Assembly (NCBI RefSeq): GCF_021397715.1
Contig: NZ_CP090209.1
Location: 62,001-126,000, forward strand
Direction of reading: 5' to 3'
Source of the DNA: Pantoea agglomerans
Lineage (GTDB): Bacteria; Pseudomonadota; Gammaproteobacteria; Enterobacterales; Enterobacteriaceae
DNA length: 64,000 nucleotides
A program made the translations under genes and the position numbers. The notes beneath the pieces are model-generated. The model searched no databases, was not told the origin of the DNA, and saw only the letters and a program-made list of their open reading frames with translations. Every line of letters starts with the position of its first letter. Position 1 is the stretch's first letter. This document shows, piece by piece, positions 1-8,303 of the stretch.

Positions 1-73
1 TATCCAGCGTGACATCCTGTAGCTGAAAACCGTCAATAAAAGGGGACTGGCCCCGATTGTTTACTGAACCCAC
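1..73 (-). CDS. possible 5' end of a gene running off the left edge
   Basis: Reading leftward from a GTG whose first base is position 73, the frame stays open to the window edge (24 codons) and reads like protein, with PFIDGF followed by QLQDVTL. A GAGG lies a few bases upstream of the GTG. It would be co-directional with, and 62 bases downstream of, the flavin-binding gene that ends at 136. The function cannot be read from so short a piece. It may equally be non-coding sequence, because the same frame also stays open for some way upstream of the GTG. Confidence 0.3.
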   Translation of the reverse strand, partial: MGSVNNRGQSPFIDGFQLQDVTLD

Positions 74-135
74 CTTGACCTCGTCGTTTGAAAGAGCGTG
101 TTCAGTGAGTGTAGACCGGGATCGGACGCCGCCGC

Positions 136-708
136 TCAGGGTGCAATGCGCTGGCCACTGGCTAATGTGCCGTCTGTCGAATAGGTCAGCAGCGCCCGCT
201 GATTGTTGTCCCGTTGTAGCTGAACCCAGTCCAGTTCGCTGACGCGCATCACCACCACGCCAAAATGCGGCCTGCCCGCTTCGTCAGTGGTGGCGGGCGG
301 AGCTGCCTGCGGCTCACTCTCTGTCTCTTCGCCGGGCGGCCCGCCGCGGTAGGTTTTGCGGGTGTGCGCCGATAACCGCGACCACGCGGCAAGGGCGATA
401 TCGCTCTCCTGCGCATAGAGTTCAACCCGTCCCTGCAGGCGCAACTGCTGCCGGGTCTGCCGGGCATATCCCAGTACCGTTACCTGCGGATTCGCCATCA
501 TCTCCTGCCACTTAGGACTGCGTACGTCGGTATGAAAGGTCAGGGTCCGCATGACGCTATCGACCTGACGCAACACCAGCGTGCGCGCCTGCGGCCGACG
601 GGCGGCATCAACGGTACAGAGGGTCAGATAGCGAAATTCCGCCTGGGGATCGCCAGCAGCCTCGCCCAGCGTGCGCCAGGCCGCAGCGTCAATCTGTTTC
701 AGATCCAT
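136..708 (-). CDS. PNPOx-like FMN-binding split-barrel protein
   Basis: This is a 190-residue protein resembling the pyridoxamine 5'-phosphate oxidase-like, Alr4036-type FMN-binding family. The N-terminal half has the split-barrel pattern: a first strand around FRYLTLCTVD, then PQARTLVLRQ, then a FHTDVRSPKW segment as in family members that bind the FMN phosphate. The C-terminal SELDWVQLQRD segment is typical of the dimer interface of these oxidases. The ATG at 708 is preferred because AAGAGAG precedes it by about nine bases; an in-frame GTG lies 21 bases further upstream. True pyridoxine oxidase activity is not implied, since most such paralogues have unknown substrates. The gene lies downstream of nothing obviously related. 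Confidence 0.8.
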   Translation of the reverse strand: MDLKQIDAAAWRTLGEAAGDPQAEFRYLTLCTVDAARRPQARTLVLRQVDSVMRTLTFHTDVRSPKWQEMMANPQVTVLGYARQTRQQLRLQGRVELYAQESDIALAAWSRLSAHTRKTYRGGPPGEETESEPQAAPPATTDEAGRPHFGVVVMRVSELDWVQLQRDNNQRALLTYSTDGTLASGQRIAP

Positions 709-792
709 GCGTTTTGCTCTCTTAATCACAAGGGGGGCGGCTCAAGCGTAGCAAGGAAGCAGAGACCTGGCCTGACAGCCCCGCGATCTCAG

Positions 793-828
793 TAAAAAAA
801 AGCCCCCACCGGGCAGACCGGCGGGGGC
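793..828 (-). terminator. rho-independent terminator after gcd
   Basis: An 11-bp stem (802-812 with 818-828, one mismatch, loop of five) is followed on the minus strand by a run of T residues (793-801 read in reverse). It lies just after the gcd stop codon. Confidence 0.85.
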
Positions 829-851
829 GTGATGTCACAGATTAACCGGGA

Positions 852-3212
852 TTACGGCAGCGCATAAGCGATCAGCGTATCGCCCATTTTGGTGCCAAAC
901 GAGCCGTGTCCGCCCGCCATAATCACCACGTATTGCTTACCGTTAACCGCATAGGTCATCGGCGTCGCCTGACCACCCGCCGGCAGTCGGGCCTGCCACA
1001 GCAGTTTACCGTCACGCACGCTGTAGGCGCGCAGATAGTTATCCAGCGTACCGGCAACAAAGAAGACATTGCCCGCAGTCGTTACCGGACCGCCTAGCAT
1101 CGGCACGCCCATTTTAAACGGCAGCGGAACCGGCGCACTGTCGCGTACCGTACCAATGCGTTTCTTCCAGACAATCTGATGATTCTGCAGATTGATCGCC
1201 GAGACGAAGCCCCACGACGGCTGCAGGCACGGCAGACCCAACGGCGACAGGAACGGATTCAGCTCAACGCCATACGGCACGCCATACATATGCTGAACAC
1301 CGGCTTCGGAACCGGAACCTGCCGCGCCCGCCGCGCCAGGCTCAATCGGATTGCCCGGTCCGCGCGGGACCAGGCGGGAGATAAATGGCATCGCCATCGG
1401 ATTCGCAATTGCGATCTGACGGTCGGTATCAACCGCAATCCCGCCCCACTCGAACATGCCGAAATCACCCGGGAATACCAGCGTGCCCTGCTCTGAAGGC
1501 GGCGTAAACGGTCCTTCATATCGCAGGCGATGGAACATTACGCGGCACGCCAGCTGATCAAACATCGTTGCGCCCCACATATCCTTGCCCTGCAGGTTCT
1601 GCTTCGGCCGGAAAGTGAGTTGCGAGAAAGGCTGGGTCGGGTTGAGATGATCGCCTTTCGCCGGTCCCTGCGGTACCGGGGTTTCTGGTGCAGGCACCAC
1701 CGGCTGACCGGTTTCACGATTCAGAACAAAAATGTTACCGGTTTTAGCCGGAACATAGACCACCGGAACGCGCTTGCCACTGTTATCCGTGATGTCCGCC
1801 AGGGTCGGCTGGGATGGCAAATCCATGTCCCACAGATCGTGATGCACGGTCTGATAGAACCAGGCGAGCTTACCGGTGGAGGCGTGCAGCGCCAGCAGTC
1901 CGCTGGCATAACGCTCCTGCTCCGGGGTGCGATGACCGCCCCAGATATCCGGCGTCGAGACGCCCATCGGCAGATAGATGATGTCACGCTGAGCGTCATA
2001 CGCTGCCGGTGCCCAGGAGTTAGGTGAGTTGGCGCTGAAGGTTTCCCCTTCTGCCGGCAGCGCATTGGGATCTTTCGCGCCCGGGTCAAACGCCCACACC
2101 AGCTTACCGCTGTCGATATCGAAACCGCGGATCACGCCAGACGGCTCGCGGGTTGACAGATTATCGGTGACCGAGCCCGCCACAATCACCACTTTGTCGG
2201 TGACAATCGGCGGTGACGTCGGCTCATAACCGCCCGGATAGGCATTGGGCTGCTGATGTTGCAGATTCAGTTCGCCGTGGCTGGCAAAGTTCTCGCAACG
2301 CTCACCCGAGGCGGCATCCAGTGCAATCAGACGGCCATCATCCACCGGCAGGAAGATACGACGCGCGCAGTGAGCCGGCTGTGAGCCGCTGTTCTGCTGT
2401 GCCGCCGGCATTTCGTGGTAGGACACGCCACGACAGGTGATGTGCTGGAATGACGGATCGGATTTAAGCTTCGGATCAAAGCGCCATTTCTCTTTGCCGC
2501 TCACCGCGTCCAGCGCCAGCAGAATCTGGTGTGGCGTGCAGAGATAAAGCATGTTGCCCGCCTTCAGCGGCGTCACTTCATTGGTAATTTCACCCGGATC
2601 GTTAGCGGTTTTGACATCGCCGGTGTGATATTGCCAGGCCACCTGCAGGTTCTGCACGTTATGCTCATTGATCTGCTTCAGCGGCGAGTAACGCACACCT
2701 TCCTGCGTGCGGCCATAGGCGGTCCAGTCTTCCGCCGGCACCGATGAGGCGGCGGGTGCGCGATCGGTCAGCGGTAATTCACCGTTTATCTCCTGCGGAT
2801 CGTGCAATGACGATCCTGCCAGCAGCGCCCCGTTAGCCAGTAAGGCAATCAGCATCGCCGCCAATGGTTTTTTGTCTGCCAGGCCAAACTGGCGGTAGCT
2901 GAAAGGCAAAATGAGCCAGATCCCCAGCAGCACCCAGACGTCGAGTCGCGGAACCAGCGTCCAGTAGTCGCTGCCCGCTTCCTGCCACGCCCACAGCGCA
3001 CTGGCGATCAGAATCGCGGCATAGAGATAGAGCGCGCTGCGTTTTCTGCGCCACAACAGCAGGCTAAAGCCTGCCATCGCCAGGCCGCTGATCAGGTAAT
3101 ACGCGCTACCGCCCAGCGATAGCAACCAGACGCCACCGATCAGCAGCCAGGCAGAGCAGGCGACTGAAAACAGCAGCGTTAACAAATTGAGTGTTCGGGA
3201 TACCCGTGACAT
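852..3212 (-). CDS. gcd: membrane-bound PQQ-dependent glucose dehydrogenase
   Basis: Quinoprotein glucose dehydrogenase oxidises glucose to gluconolactone on the periplasmic face and passes electrons to ubiquinone. The 786-residue length is close to the 796 of E. coli Gcd. The first 140 or so residues hold about five hydrophobic membrane segments. The rest is a PQQ beta-propeller with tryptophan-docking-like repeats and the family segments WTAYGRTQEGVRYSPL, ITCRGVSYHE and VWAFDPGA. The start at 3212 begins MSRVSRTLN and has AAGG ten bases upstream; an upstream in-frame ATG at 3284 would add 24 non-hydrophobic residues and is less likely. No pqq biosynthesis genes are in the window, so the cofactor must come from elsewhere. 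In plant-associated bacteria this enzyme drives gluconate release and phosphate solubilisation (known for the family). Confidence 0.95.
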   Translation of the reverse strand: MSRVSRTLNLLTLLFSVACSAWLLIGGVWLLSLGGSAYYLISGLAMAGFSLLLWRRKRSALYLYAAILIASALWAWQEAGSDYWTLVPRLDVWVLLGIWLILPFSYRQFGLADKKPLAAMLIALLANGALLAGSSLHDPQEINGELPLTDRAPAASSVPAEDWTAYGRTQEGVRYSPLKQINEHNVQNLQVAWQYHTGDVKTANDPGEITNEVTPLKAGNMLYLCTPHQILLALDAVSGKEKWRFDPKLKSDPSFQHITCRGVSYHEMPAAQQNSGSQPAHCARRIFLPVDDGRLIALDAASGERCENFASHGELNLQHQQPNAYPGGYEPTSPPIVTDKVVIVAGSVTDNLSTREPSGVIRGFDIDSGKLVWAFDPGAKDPNALPAEGETFSANSPNSWAPAAYDAQRDIIYLPMGVSTPDIWGGHRTPEQERYASGLLALHASTGKLAWFYQTVHHDLWDMDLPSQPTLADITDNSGKRVPVVYVPAKTGNIFVLNRETGQPVVPAPETPVPQGPAKGDHLNPTQPFSQLTFRPKQNLQGKDMWGATMFDQLACRVMFHRLRYEGPFTPPSEQGTLVFPGDFGMFEWGGIAVDTDRQIAIANPMAMPFISRLVPRGPGNPIEPGAAGAAGSGSEAGVQHMYGVPYGVELNPFLSPLGLPCLQPSWGFVSAINLQNHQIVWKKRIGTVRDSAPVPLPFKMGVPMLGGPVTTAGNVFFVAGTLDNYLRAYSVRDGKLLWQARLPAGGQATPMTYAVNGKQYVVIMAGGHGSFGTKMGDTLIAYALP

Positions 3213-3555
3213 GTCATTAACCTTGGTGAAAAAGAGGAAATGTAAAGAAACTTCAGCGCTAGTGTAAACGCTATCACATGTCATTTACATTGTATTTTCG
3301 TGGCAGAGTGTAAAAAAACTCCTGATTAAAGTTTATTATCAGTGACTTAACTTTATATTCAGCCAACTGAAAAAGTTTAAACGCTGATTTCTTAAACGGA
3401 TAACGCCTGAAAGCCGTCAACAATGGAAACGATACCACTGCGTGATATCCTGACAGCGCATCAGCCTGGCGAGTTTGACTCCCGCTTATCCGGCGGCTGT
3501 GTTAGCTTTCTGGCAGGCACCTTCGCCCTGATATCAGCCTGCAAGGAGTGGCACG
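3213..3555. other. gcd upstream region, no firm gene
   Basis: This is the divergent intergenic region between gcd and the GNAT remnant. It is AT-rich next to gcd and holds the LacI-type palindrome noted separately. A 47-codon frame from an ATG at 3423 to a TGA at 3566 overlaps the start of the GNAT gene by 11 bases, but it has no ribosome-binding site and no recognisable product, so I do not call it as a gene. Confidence 0.5.
3262..3277. promoter_or_regulatory. GalR/LacI-family operator-like palindrome upstream of gcd
   Basis: The sequence GTGTAAACGCTATCAC matches the GalR/GalS-type consensus GTGNAANCGNTTNCAC at all but one defined base. It lies about 50 bases upstream of the gcd start. Sugar-responsive repression of gcd by a LacI-family protein is an inference. 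It does not resemble the ScrR palindromes of the scr operon in this window. Confidence 0.35.
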
Positions 3556-4101
3556 ATGCAACCTGATGAGATCACGTCCGCCCGGCTGAATTACCGGCCG
3601 TTGAATCGGCAGGACTGGCCGTTCTATCTGGCGGTCAGTCAGGATGAATCCGTAATGAGATACATCTCCGACCCGCGTTCTGCTGAAGAGATCAGAACCC
3701 ATTCGTTTGACGTTCGCTTACCCGCCTGGCATAAAGGCTGTGACCACTGGCTTTGCCTGGTGATGGAGGAAAAAACCTCCGGTTTGCCGACTGGATTCAG
3801 CGGATTTATCGATCGGGGAAACGGCATTGCGGAGTTTGGTTTTATTCTCGCCGCTGACTTTCACGGCAAAGGGTAAGGTCGTGAATCGCTGGACGCGGTA
3901 ATGCGGTATTGCTTTGATCAGCAGGGTTACCGCAAGCTGGTGGCAACCGTCACCGCAGGCAATATCGCCTCACGGAAGGCGCTCATCCAGGCCGGCTTCG
4001 AGCAGGAAGGAACCTTACGACAGAACTTTTTTCTGGCTGGTAAATGGCAGGATGACTGGCTGTTTGGCCTGCTGAAAGAGGAGTACCAGACCCGACGCTG
4101 A
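3556..4101 (+). pseudogene. RimJ/RimL-type GNAT acetyltransferase interrupted by an in-frame stop
   Basis: Two adjacent open frames lie in the same reading frame and together make one 181-codon GNAT protein. The first half runs from MQPDEITSARLNYRPLNRQDW to HGKG; a TAA at 3874-3876 follows; the second half continues GRESLDAVMRYCF and KLVATVTAGNIASRKALIQAGF, the usual acetyl-CoA-binding and C-terminal parts of RimJ/RimL-like enzymes. The stop falls inside the acetyl-CoA motif, where family members usually have an aromatic residue (HGKG-Y-GRES), so one base change (TAT or TAC to TAA) would explain it. AAGGAG precedes the first ATG by seven bases. An intact second GNAT gene follows at once. It could also be a sequencing error. 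Confidence 0.85.
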
Positions 4102-4155
4102 GCCGTTCGCTCTCCGCTGTGCCGGACCTGATGCAGGCAATAAGGTGGGATTCGT

Positions 4156-5085
4156 ATGCTGGATTATATGGTGTCGCGCTACCAGAGCCTGCCGGTTTCA
4201 CCGCACCGGCTCAGGGGCTGGCTGATTGAGTGGCTGACGCAGCAGCAGGCATGGTGCCGTGATGCCCGTTTCTCTGCCGCCTTTCCCTGGCGTGAAACCG
4301 GACTGCCACAGCGCTATTTCCTGCAACGTGAACTCCATATTGACGGTCAGCGTTATCTCACCGGACCGCGCTATCTCGGCGGCGATCCGGACCAGCCGTT
4401 TATCGATATCGTCGCGCTGGACGGGCCGATAAATCATCAAATTGCCTGCGCCATCATGCAGGCCTGGCAGCCGCTGCACCCGCATTATCTTCGGGTTTTA
4501 CTGCCCGCCGACCACCTCACGATTGGTATACCCGATCAGCTGATTTTCCTGAGTCATCCGGATTCGCTTTCGGGTATCACCCGACCTGATGTTTCGCTGC
4601 TGCCTGCCACGCGGAAGGATTATCCGCGCTGCCTCACCATGATTAATCGTGCCTATCGCGCCAGCTGGCGCGCCCTGCCCGCTATCAGACATCAGTTGCT
4701 GGCCACGGATAAGCGGGAACTGGCTGAGGATATTGCTCAGGGCAACGTCTTTCTGATTATCTACCGGGGCGTGCAGGTGGGGCTGATTATTTGCGCGAAG
4801 CGCCGCGTGGGTTTTATTGAGGGGTTTCAGATTCTGGATGAAGTTATTTCGCCAGCCTATCGCGGCCAGGGGCTGGCAGCCCATGCTCAGCAGCTGTTGC
4901 TGCGCCAGCTTTATCACCGCTACGGCGACACCGCGCTGCTGTCAGGTGCGATACTGCCTGGCAATGCGCCGTCACTGAGAAGTGCGGAAAAAGCACAGCG
5001 ACGCTGCGTGCTGAAATATCACTTTTTCACACCTGACGATTTACAAGCGGGCCAGCAGATCCTGTCTGACGAGGACGGAAAGTAG
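4156..5085 (+). CDS. GNAT-family N-acetyltransferase with a large N-terminal extension
   Basis: This is a 309-residue protein whose C-terminal half (about 150-290) is a GNAT domain. The acetyl-CoA loop is visible as VISPAYRGQGLA (around residues 231-242), preceded by the beta4 strand GFIEGFQILD. The N-terminal 145 residues match no family I recognise, so either a second degenerate GNAT fold or a substrate-recognition domain is possible. AAGGTGGG precedes the ATG. It lies 54 bases after the broken GNAT gene and in the same direction, so the two may have been one transcription unit. The substrate is unknown. Confidence 0.75.
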   Translation: MLDYMVSRYQSLPVSPHRLRGWLIEWLTQQQAWCRDARFSAAFPWRETGLPQRYFLQRELHIDGQRYLTGPRYLGGDPDQPFIDIVALDGPINHQIACAIMQAWQPLHPHYLRVLLPADHLTIGIPDQLIFLSHPDSLSGITRPDVSLLPATRKDYPRCLTMINRAYRASWRALPAIRHQLLATDKRELAEDIAQGNVFLIIYRGVQVGLIICAKRRVGFIEGFQILDEVISPAYRGQGLAAHAQQLLLRQLYHRYGDTALLSGAILPGNAPSLRSAEKAQRRCVLKYHFFTPDDLQAGQQILSDEDGK

Positions 5086-5089
5086 CGAA

Positions 5090-5335
5090 TTACCACAATG
5101 CCAGCTCGATTAATTTATCCTGAACGCTGTAGACCCGCTGTTTCAGGCTCAGACTCTCTTCTGCGCTGATGCGCTTTGCGTCGAATGCGCGATTAATTTT
5201 TTCCAGCGCTATTTTGGTTTTGCCTTTCAGGCCTTTGTGCCAGTTTACTGTCGGGCAGCTTGCCACCTGACTCTCTAAACTCAGCACCAACTCAACCACA
5301 CTTTTACCACCGGTAGAAGTTTCAGATGCAGACAT
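5090..5335 (-). CDS. small hypothetical protein, 81 residues
   Basis: This is a basic, helix-rich soluble protein with no signal peptide or membrane segment. Readable stretches include VVELVLSLESQ, an internal lysine-rich NWHKGLKGKTK and a predicted C-terminal helix. I do not recognise a family. The ATG at 5335 has GAGGT close upstream; an in-frame GTG two codons earlier is an alternative start. It converges with the GNAT gene, with only four bases between the two stop codons. Confidence 0.55.
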   Translation of the reverse strand: MSASETSTGGKSVVELVLSLESQVASCPTVNWHKGLKGKTKIALEKINRAFDAKRISAEESLSLKQRVYSVQDKLIELALW

Positions 5336-5565
5336 ATCCACCTCTATTTGCTGCTAAAACAGATGCCTATTTGCAGCGGGCATTATACATAATCCTGCTC
5401 GCCGGAAGGGGGTTTTCCTGCGCGACTGATCGCGGTGTCTGGCGCAGAAAATGCGTCAGTGAGGGCAGCACCGCAGCGCCACGGCTTCGCTCGCAAAATT
5501 TCACAGGCTGTTCTTAACTCATTTCAGTGATTTCCGTTCGAATGAGCCTGCTATCGGAGGACCCT

Positions 5566-6099
5566 TTGGCCAAAAAATCTCAAACAACCCCCAGCGACAA
5601 TGCGCTGACGCTGCGGCGCTGGATCACCGTAGGGCGACCCGCGACCGAACTTTTTGCCCTGTGGCTTGAGCCTGACACCCTGCCGCGCATCATGAGCCAC
5701 TTTGCCAGGGTTACCCCGGTGAATAAAAGCGACGCGCACTGGCAGATTGACGGCCCACTGGGCAAACACTATGCGTGGGAAAGCCGGATTGTCGAAGCCC
5801 AGCCAGGTGAAATCATCGCCTGGCGTTCGCTGGAGGGCGCTGATATTCCTAACGAGGGCGAACTGCTGCTGCGCCCGGCACCCGGTGAATGGGGAACAGA
5901 ACTGGCGCTGACGCTGCGTTTTATTCCACCCGGTGGCGCGCTGGGTAAAAAAGTAACCAAAGTTTTTGACCTGTTGCCCAAAGAAGTGGCCAGCAAAGCG
6001 CTGCATCGCTTCAAATGCCTGGCCGAAACCGGAGAAATTCCGACGCTGGAAGGCCAGCCTGCGGGTCGCCACGCCGAACGTCAGGATAAGGAGGAATAA
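5566..6099 (+). CDS. SRPBCC (START-like/polyketide cyclase) domain protein
   Basis: This is a 177-residue protein with the SRPBCC lipid/ligand-binding fold signature: RRWITVGRPATELFALWLEP at the N-terminus, then WQIDGPLGKHYAWES and an EIIAWRSLEG strand, as in coenzyme Q-binding/cyclase-like proteins. The TTG at 5566 is chosen because a strong CGGAGGA lies five to seven bases upstream; an ATG at 5542 is the alternative. Its stop codon touches the ATG of the Zn-dehydrogenase (TAA then ATG), so the two are very likely co-translated. Pairing of such a SRPBCC gene with a Zn-dependent dehydrogenase suggests a shared small-molecule substrate, but none can be named. Confidence 0.8.
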   Translation: MAKKSQTTPSDNALTLRRWITVGRPATELFALWLEPDTLPRIMSHFARVTPVNKSDAHWQIDGPLGKHYAWESRIVEAQPGEIIAWRSLEGADIPNEGELLLRPAPGEWGTELALTLRFIPPGGALGKKVTKVFDLLPKEVASKALHRFKCLAETGEIPTLEGQPAGRHAERQDKEE

Positions 6100-7266
6100 A
6101 TGCGCGCACTATGCTGGAATGGCGTCAACGATTTAAGCGTCGAAACCGTGGCCGATCCCGGCCTGCTAAACCCTCATGATGCGATTGTTCGTGTCAGACT
6201 GACCACCACCTGCGGCTCCGATCTGCACGTCATTGACGGACTGATACCGAGTATGCGCGAAGGCGACATCCTCGGTCATGAGTTCATGGGTGAAGTGGTT
6301 GAAGTCGGCAGCGCGGTAAAAAATATTCGCCGTGGCGATCGCGTGGTGGTGCCCTCATTCATCTCCTGTGGTTCCTGCTGGTATTGCCAGCATCAGTTGC
6401 CATCCTGCTGTGACAACACCAATCCGCAGTGGGAGAAAGGTGAAACCGTGCTCGGTCATGCTACCGGCGGCATCTACGCTTACAGCCACGCGTTTGGCGG
6501 CTACGCCGGATCTCATGCTGAATATGTCCGCGTGCCGTTTGCCGATAATGACTGCTTCGTCATACCCGAAGGTGTAACCGATGAGCAGGCGCTGTTTCTG
6601 TCCGATGCTGCCCCGACCGGGTATATGGGCGCTGATTTCTGTAATATCCATCCGGGTGACACGGTGGTGGTCTGGGGCTGTGGCGGCGTCGGTCTGATGG
6701 CGCAACAAAGTGCGTGGCTGATGGGCGCTCATCAGGTGATTGGGATCGATCGTTATCCGGAGCGACTGGCGATGGCGCGCGATTACGCAGGCAGCATAAC
6801 GTTGGATTACACTCAGGTGGACATCAACGAAGCGCTGCTGGAACTCACCGGTGGACGGGGTCCGGACAGCTGTATTGATGCTGTCGGCATGGAAGCGCGC
6901 GGCGAAGGATTAAGCCAGGTTTACGATAAAACCAAACAGATGCTGCATCTCGAAACCGATGTCGGCGCGGCGCTGCGTCAGGCGTTGTATGCCTGCCGTA
7001 AGGGCGGCAACATTGCCATTCTCGGCGTGTATGGCGTAATGGATAAATTTCCGCTAGGGCTGATGATCAACAAGAGCCTGACCATCCGCACGGCTCAGCA
7101 GCATGGTCAGCGCTATATGCATCGTCTGCTGGAGCATGTGGCAAAGAATGAACTGAACCCGGCCTTTATGGCCACGCATCGCTTCCCGCTGGAAGAGGCA
7201 CCGCGGGGTTATGAGATGTTCAAACATAAAGAAGAGGGTTGCGTCCGCGCGGTCTTCGTTCCCTGA
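6100..7266 (+). CDS. zinc-dependent alcohol/formaldehyde dehydrogenase-like protein (MDR family)
   Basis: A 388-residue medium-chain dehydrogenase. Catalytic zinc ligands are visible as C38 (TTCGSD) and H60-E61 (ILGHEFMG). The structural zinc is held by C90, C93, C96 and C103 or C104. The nucleotide-binding loop VVWGCGGVGLMAQ begins near residue 188. An insertion around 265-290 and the C-terminal QQHGQRYMHRLLEHV resemble the formaldehyde-dehydrogenase-like branch (COG1063) rather than short classical alcohol dehydrogenases. AAGGAGG precedes the ATG, within the end of the SRPBCC gene. The reaction is presumably NAD(P)-dependent oxidation of an alcohol or aldehyde; the substrate is unknown. Confidence 0.88.
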   Translation: MRALCWNGVNDLSVETVADPGLLNPHDAIVRVRLTTTCGSDLHVIDGLIPSMREGDILGHEFMGEVVEVGSAVKNIRRGDRVVVPSFISCGSCWYCQHQLPSCCDNTNPQWEKGETVLGHATGGIYAYSHAFGGYAGSHAEYVRVPFADNDCFVIPEGVTDEQALFLSDAAPTGYMGADFCNIHPGDTVVVWGCGGVGLMAQQSAWLMGAHQVIGIDRYPERLAMARDYAGSITLDYTQVDINEALLELTGGRGPDSCIDAVGMEARGEGLSQVYDKTKQMLHLETDVGAALRQALYACRKGGNIAILGVYGVMDKFPLGLMINKSLTIRTAQQHGQRYMHRLLEHVAKNELNPAFMATHRFPLEEAPRGYEMFKHKEEGCVRAVFVP

Positions 7267-7272
7267 CAGGTT

Positions 7273-7294
7273 GCGCCGCCTGGACTGGCGGCGC
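7273..7294 (+). terminator. hairpin after the Zn-dehydrogenase
   Basis: A perfect 8-bp GC stem (GCGCCGCC with GGCGGCGC, six-base loop) starts six bases after the stop codon. No clean T run follows, so termination may be partial. Confidence 0.55.
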
Positions 7295-7700
7295 AGTCTT
7301 CATCCTCAGCACATCGCGGGCAGTCTGAGGCTACCGGGTCCGACCCGGATGGCAACATCAGGTTGTGCAATCACCGGACATGATCCCGGCCTGACTCCAG
7401 GATGCCGTCGCGCCAGAACAACACCTTCTCCCTCTCCTCTCCACCTTCGTCGGGTCAACTCATGAGCGGCCATGTGGCAGGCTGATAAAATGATCCGGTC
7501 GCCGCGGAGTCAACCTGTCAGCCTGACACAGCAACATGAAGGTTGTGTGACCGGAAAAACGCCAAAAACCCATCAGAATGAATCACCTGGCAGCACAGCA
7601 CTGACATCGCTTGCAATTCATACTTTGAAAACAAAATAATTACTTCTGGCGAAATTTTCATGCCTAAATTAGTGCCACTTTTCCTTAACGGAGCGGGTAA
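7295..7700. other. intergenic region upstream of chorismate mutase
   Basis: About 400 bases without a convincing gene. Short frames here lack ribosome-binding sites and protein-like composition. The last 80 bases are AT-rich and probably contain the aroQ promoter. Confidence 0.5.
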
Positions 7701-8246
7701 ATGACGCACTTTACGACGATTCTTTTTTCCTCACTGTTTGTCTGCAGTAACGTCTTTGCGGGATCGGTCTCTTCTGTCGCGCTCGGGACGCTCTCCACTG
7801 CGCTAAATGAACGTATGCAGGTGATGAAAGAGGTGGCTGGCTATAAGGCACAGCATCATCTGCCGATCGAGGATCTGCCGCGGGAAGAGCAGGTGATGCA
7901 AAGCATGCTCGATCATGCCCGGCAAGCCGGTCTGGAACCCCGCTCCGTCGAGCCGTTCGTCCATGCTCTGATGAATGCCAGCAAAGCAATTCAGTACCGT
8001 TATCGGGCTGACTGGCTATCAGTACCCGATAACGGTGTGCCCGCCAGGGATCTGGCTGATACCCGGCAACAGATACAACGGCTGGATACCCAACTGCTGA
8101 ACGCTATCAGTCAGCAGCTGAAGGCCGGCGGCTTTCCACATGCCGAACGGGCCTGGCTGGCCTCGCAACTCACAGCGCCTAACCTGAGCGAAGCCGATAA
8201 AAATAGCCTGCTGGCATCCCTTTCCGGCATCGAGCGCAGCCATTAA
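7701..8246 (+). CDS. aroQ: periplasmic monofunctional chorismate mutase (AroQ-gamma class)
   Basis: This enzyme converts chorismate to prephenate. The 181-residue protein starts with a cleavable signal peptide of about 20 residues (MTHFTTILFSSLFVCSNVFA), which places it in the periplasm or outside. The all-helical mutase core follows: LSTALNERMQVMKEVAGYK, EDLPREEQVM, and FVHALMNASKAIQYRYRADW, carrying the usual Arg/Lys/Glu active-site pattern of the secreted class. The additional C-terminal helices distinguish the gamma class from cytoplasmic AroQ. ACGGAG precedes the ATG. A secreted aroQ chorismate mutase is established in Erwinia herbicola (Pantoea). Its periplasmic role is uncertain; secreted versions in plant pathogens can deplete host chorismate. 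Confidence 0.9.
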   Translation: MTHFTTILFSSLFVCSNVFAGSVSSVALGTLSTALNERMQVMKEVAGYKAQHHLPIEDLPREEQVMQSMLDHARQAGLEPRSVEPFVHALMNASKAIQYRYRADWLSVPDNGVPARDLADTRQQIQRLDTQLLNAISQQLKAGGFPHAERAWLASQLTAPNLSEADKNSLLASLSGIERSH

Positions 8247-8303
8247 TGTCATGCTGAAGTAAGCTGGCGGATGCGGCTCGTCGGTTCTCATATCCGGCGG
8301 CAG

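Noticed and set aside
3423-3566. 47-codon plus frame ahead of the broken GNAT gene
   Set aside because: It has no ribosome-binding site and no recognisable product, and it overlaps the well-marked GNAT start.
5551-6072. 173-codon minus frame
   Set aside because: It is antisense to the SRPBCC gene, which has recognisable motifs and a strong ribosome-binding site.
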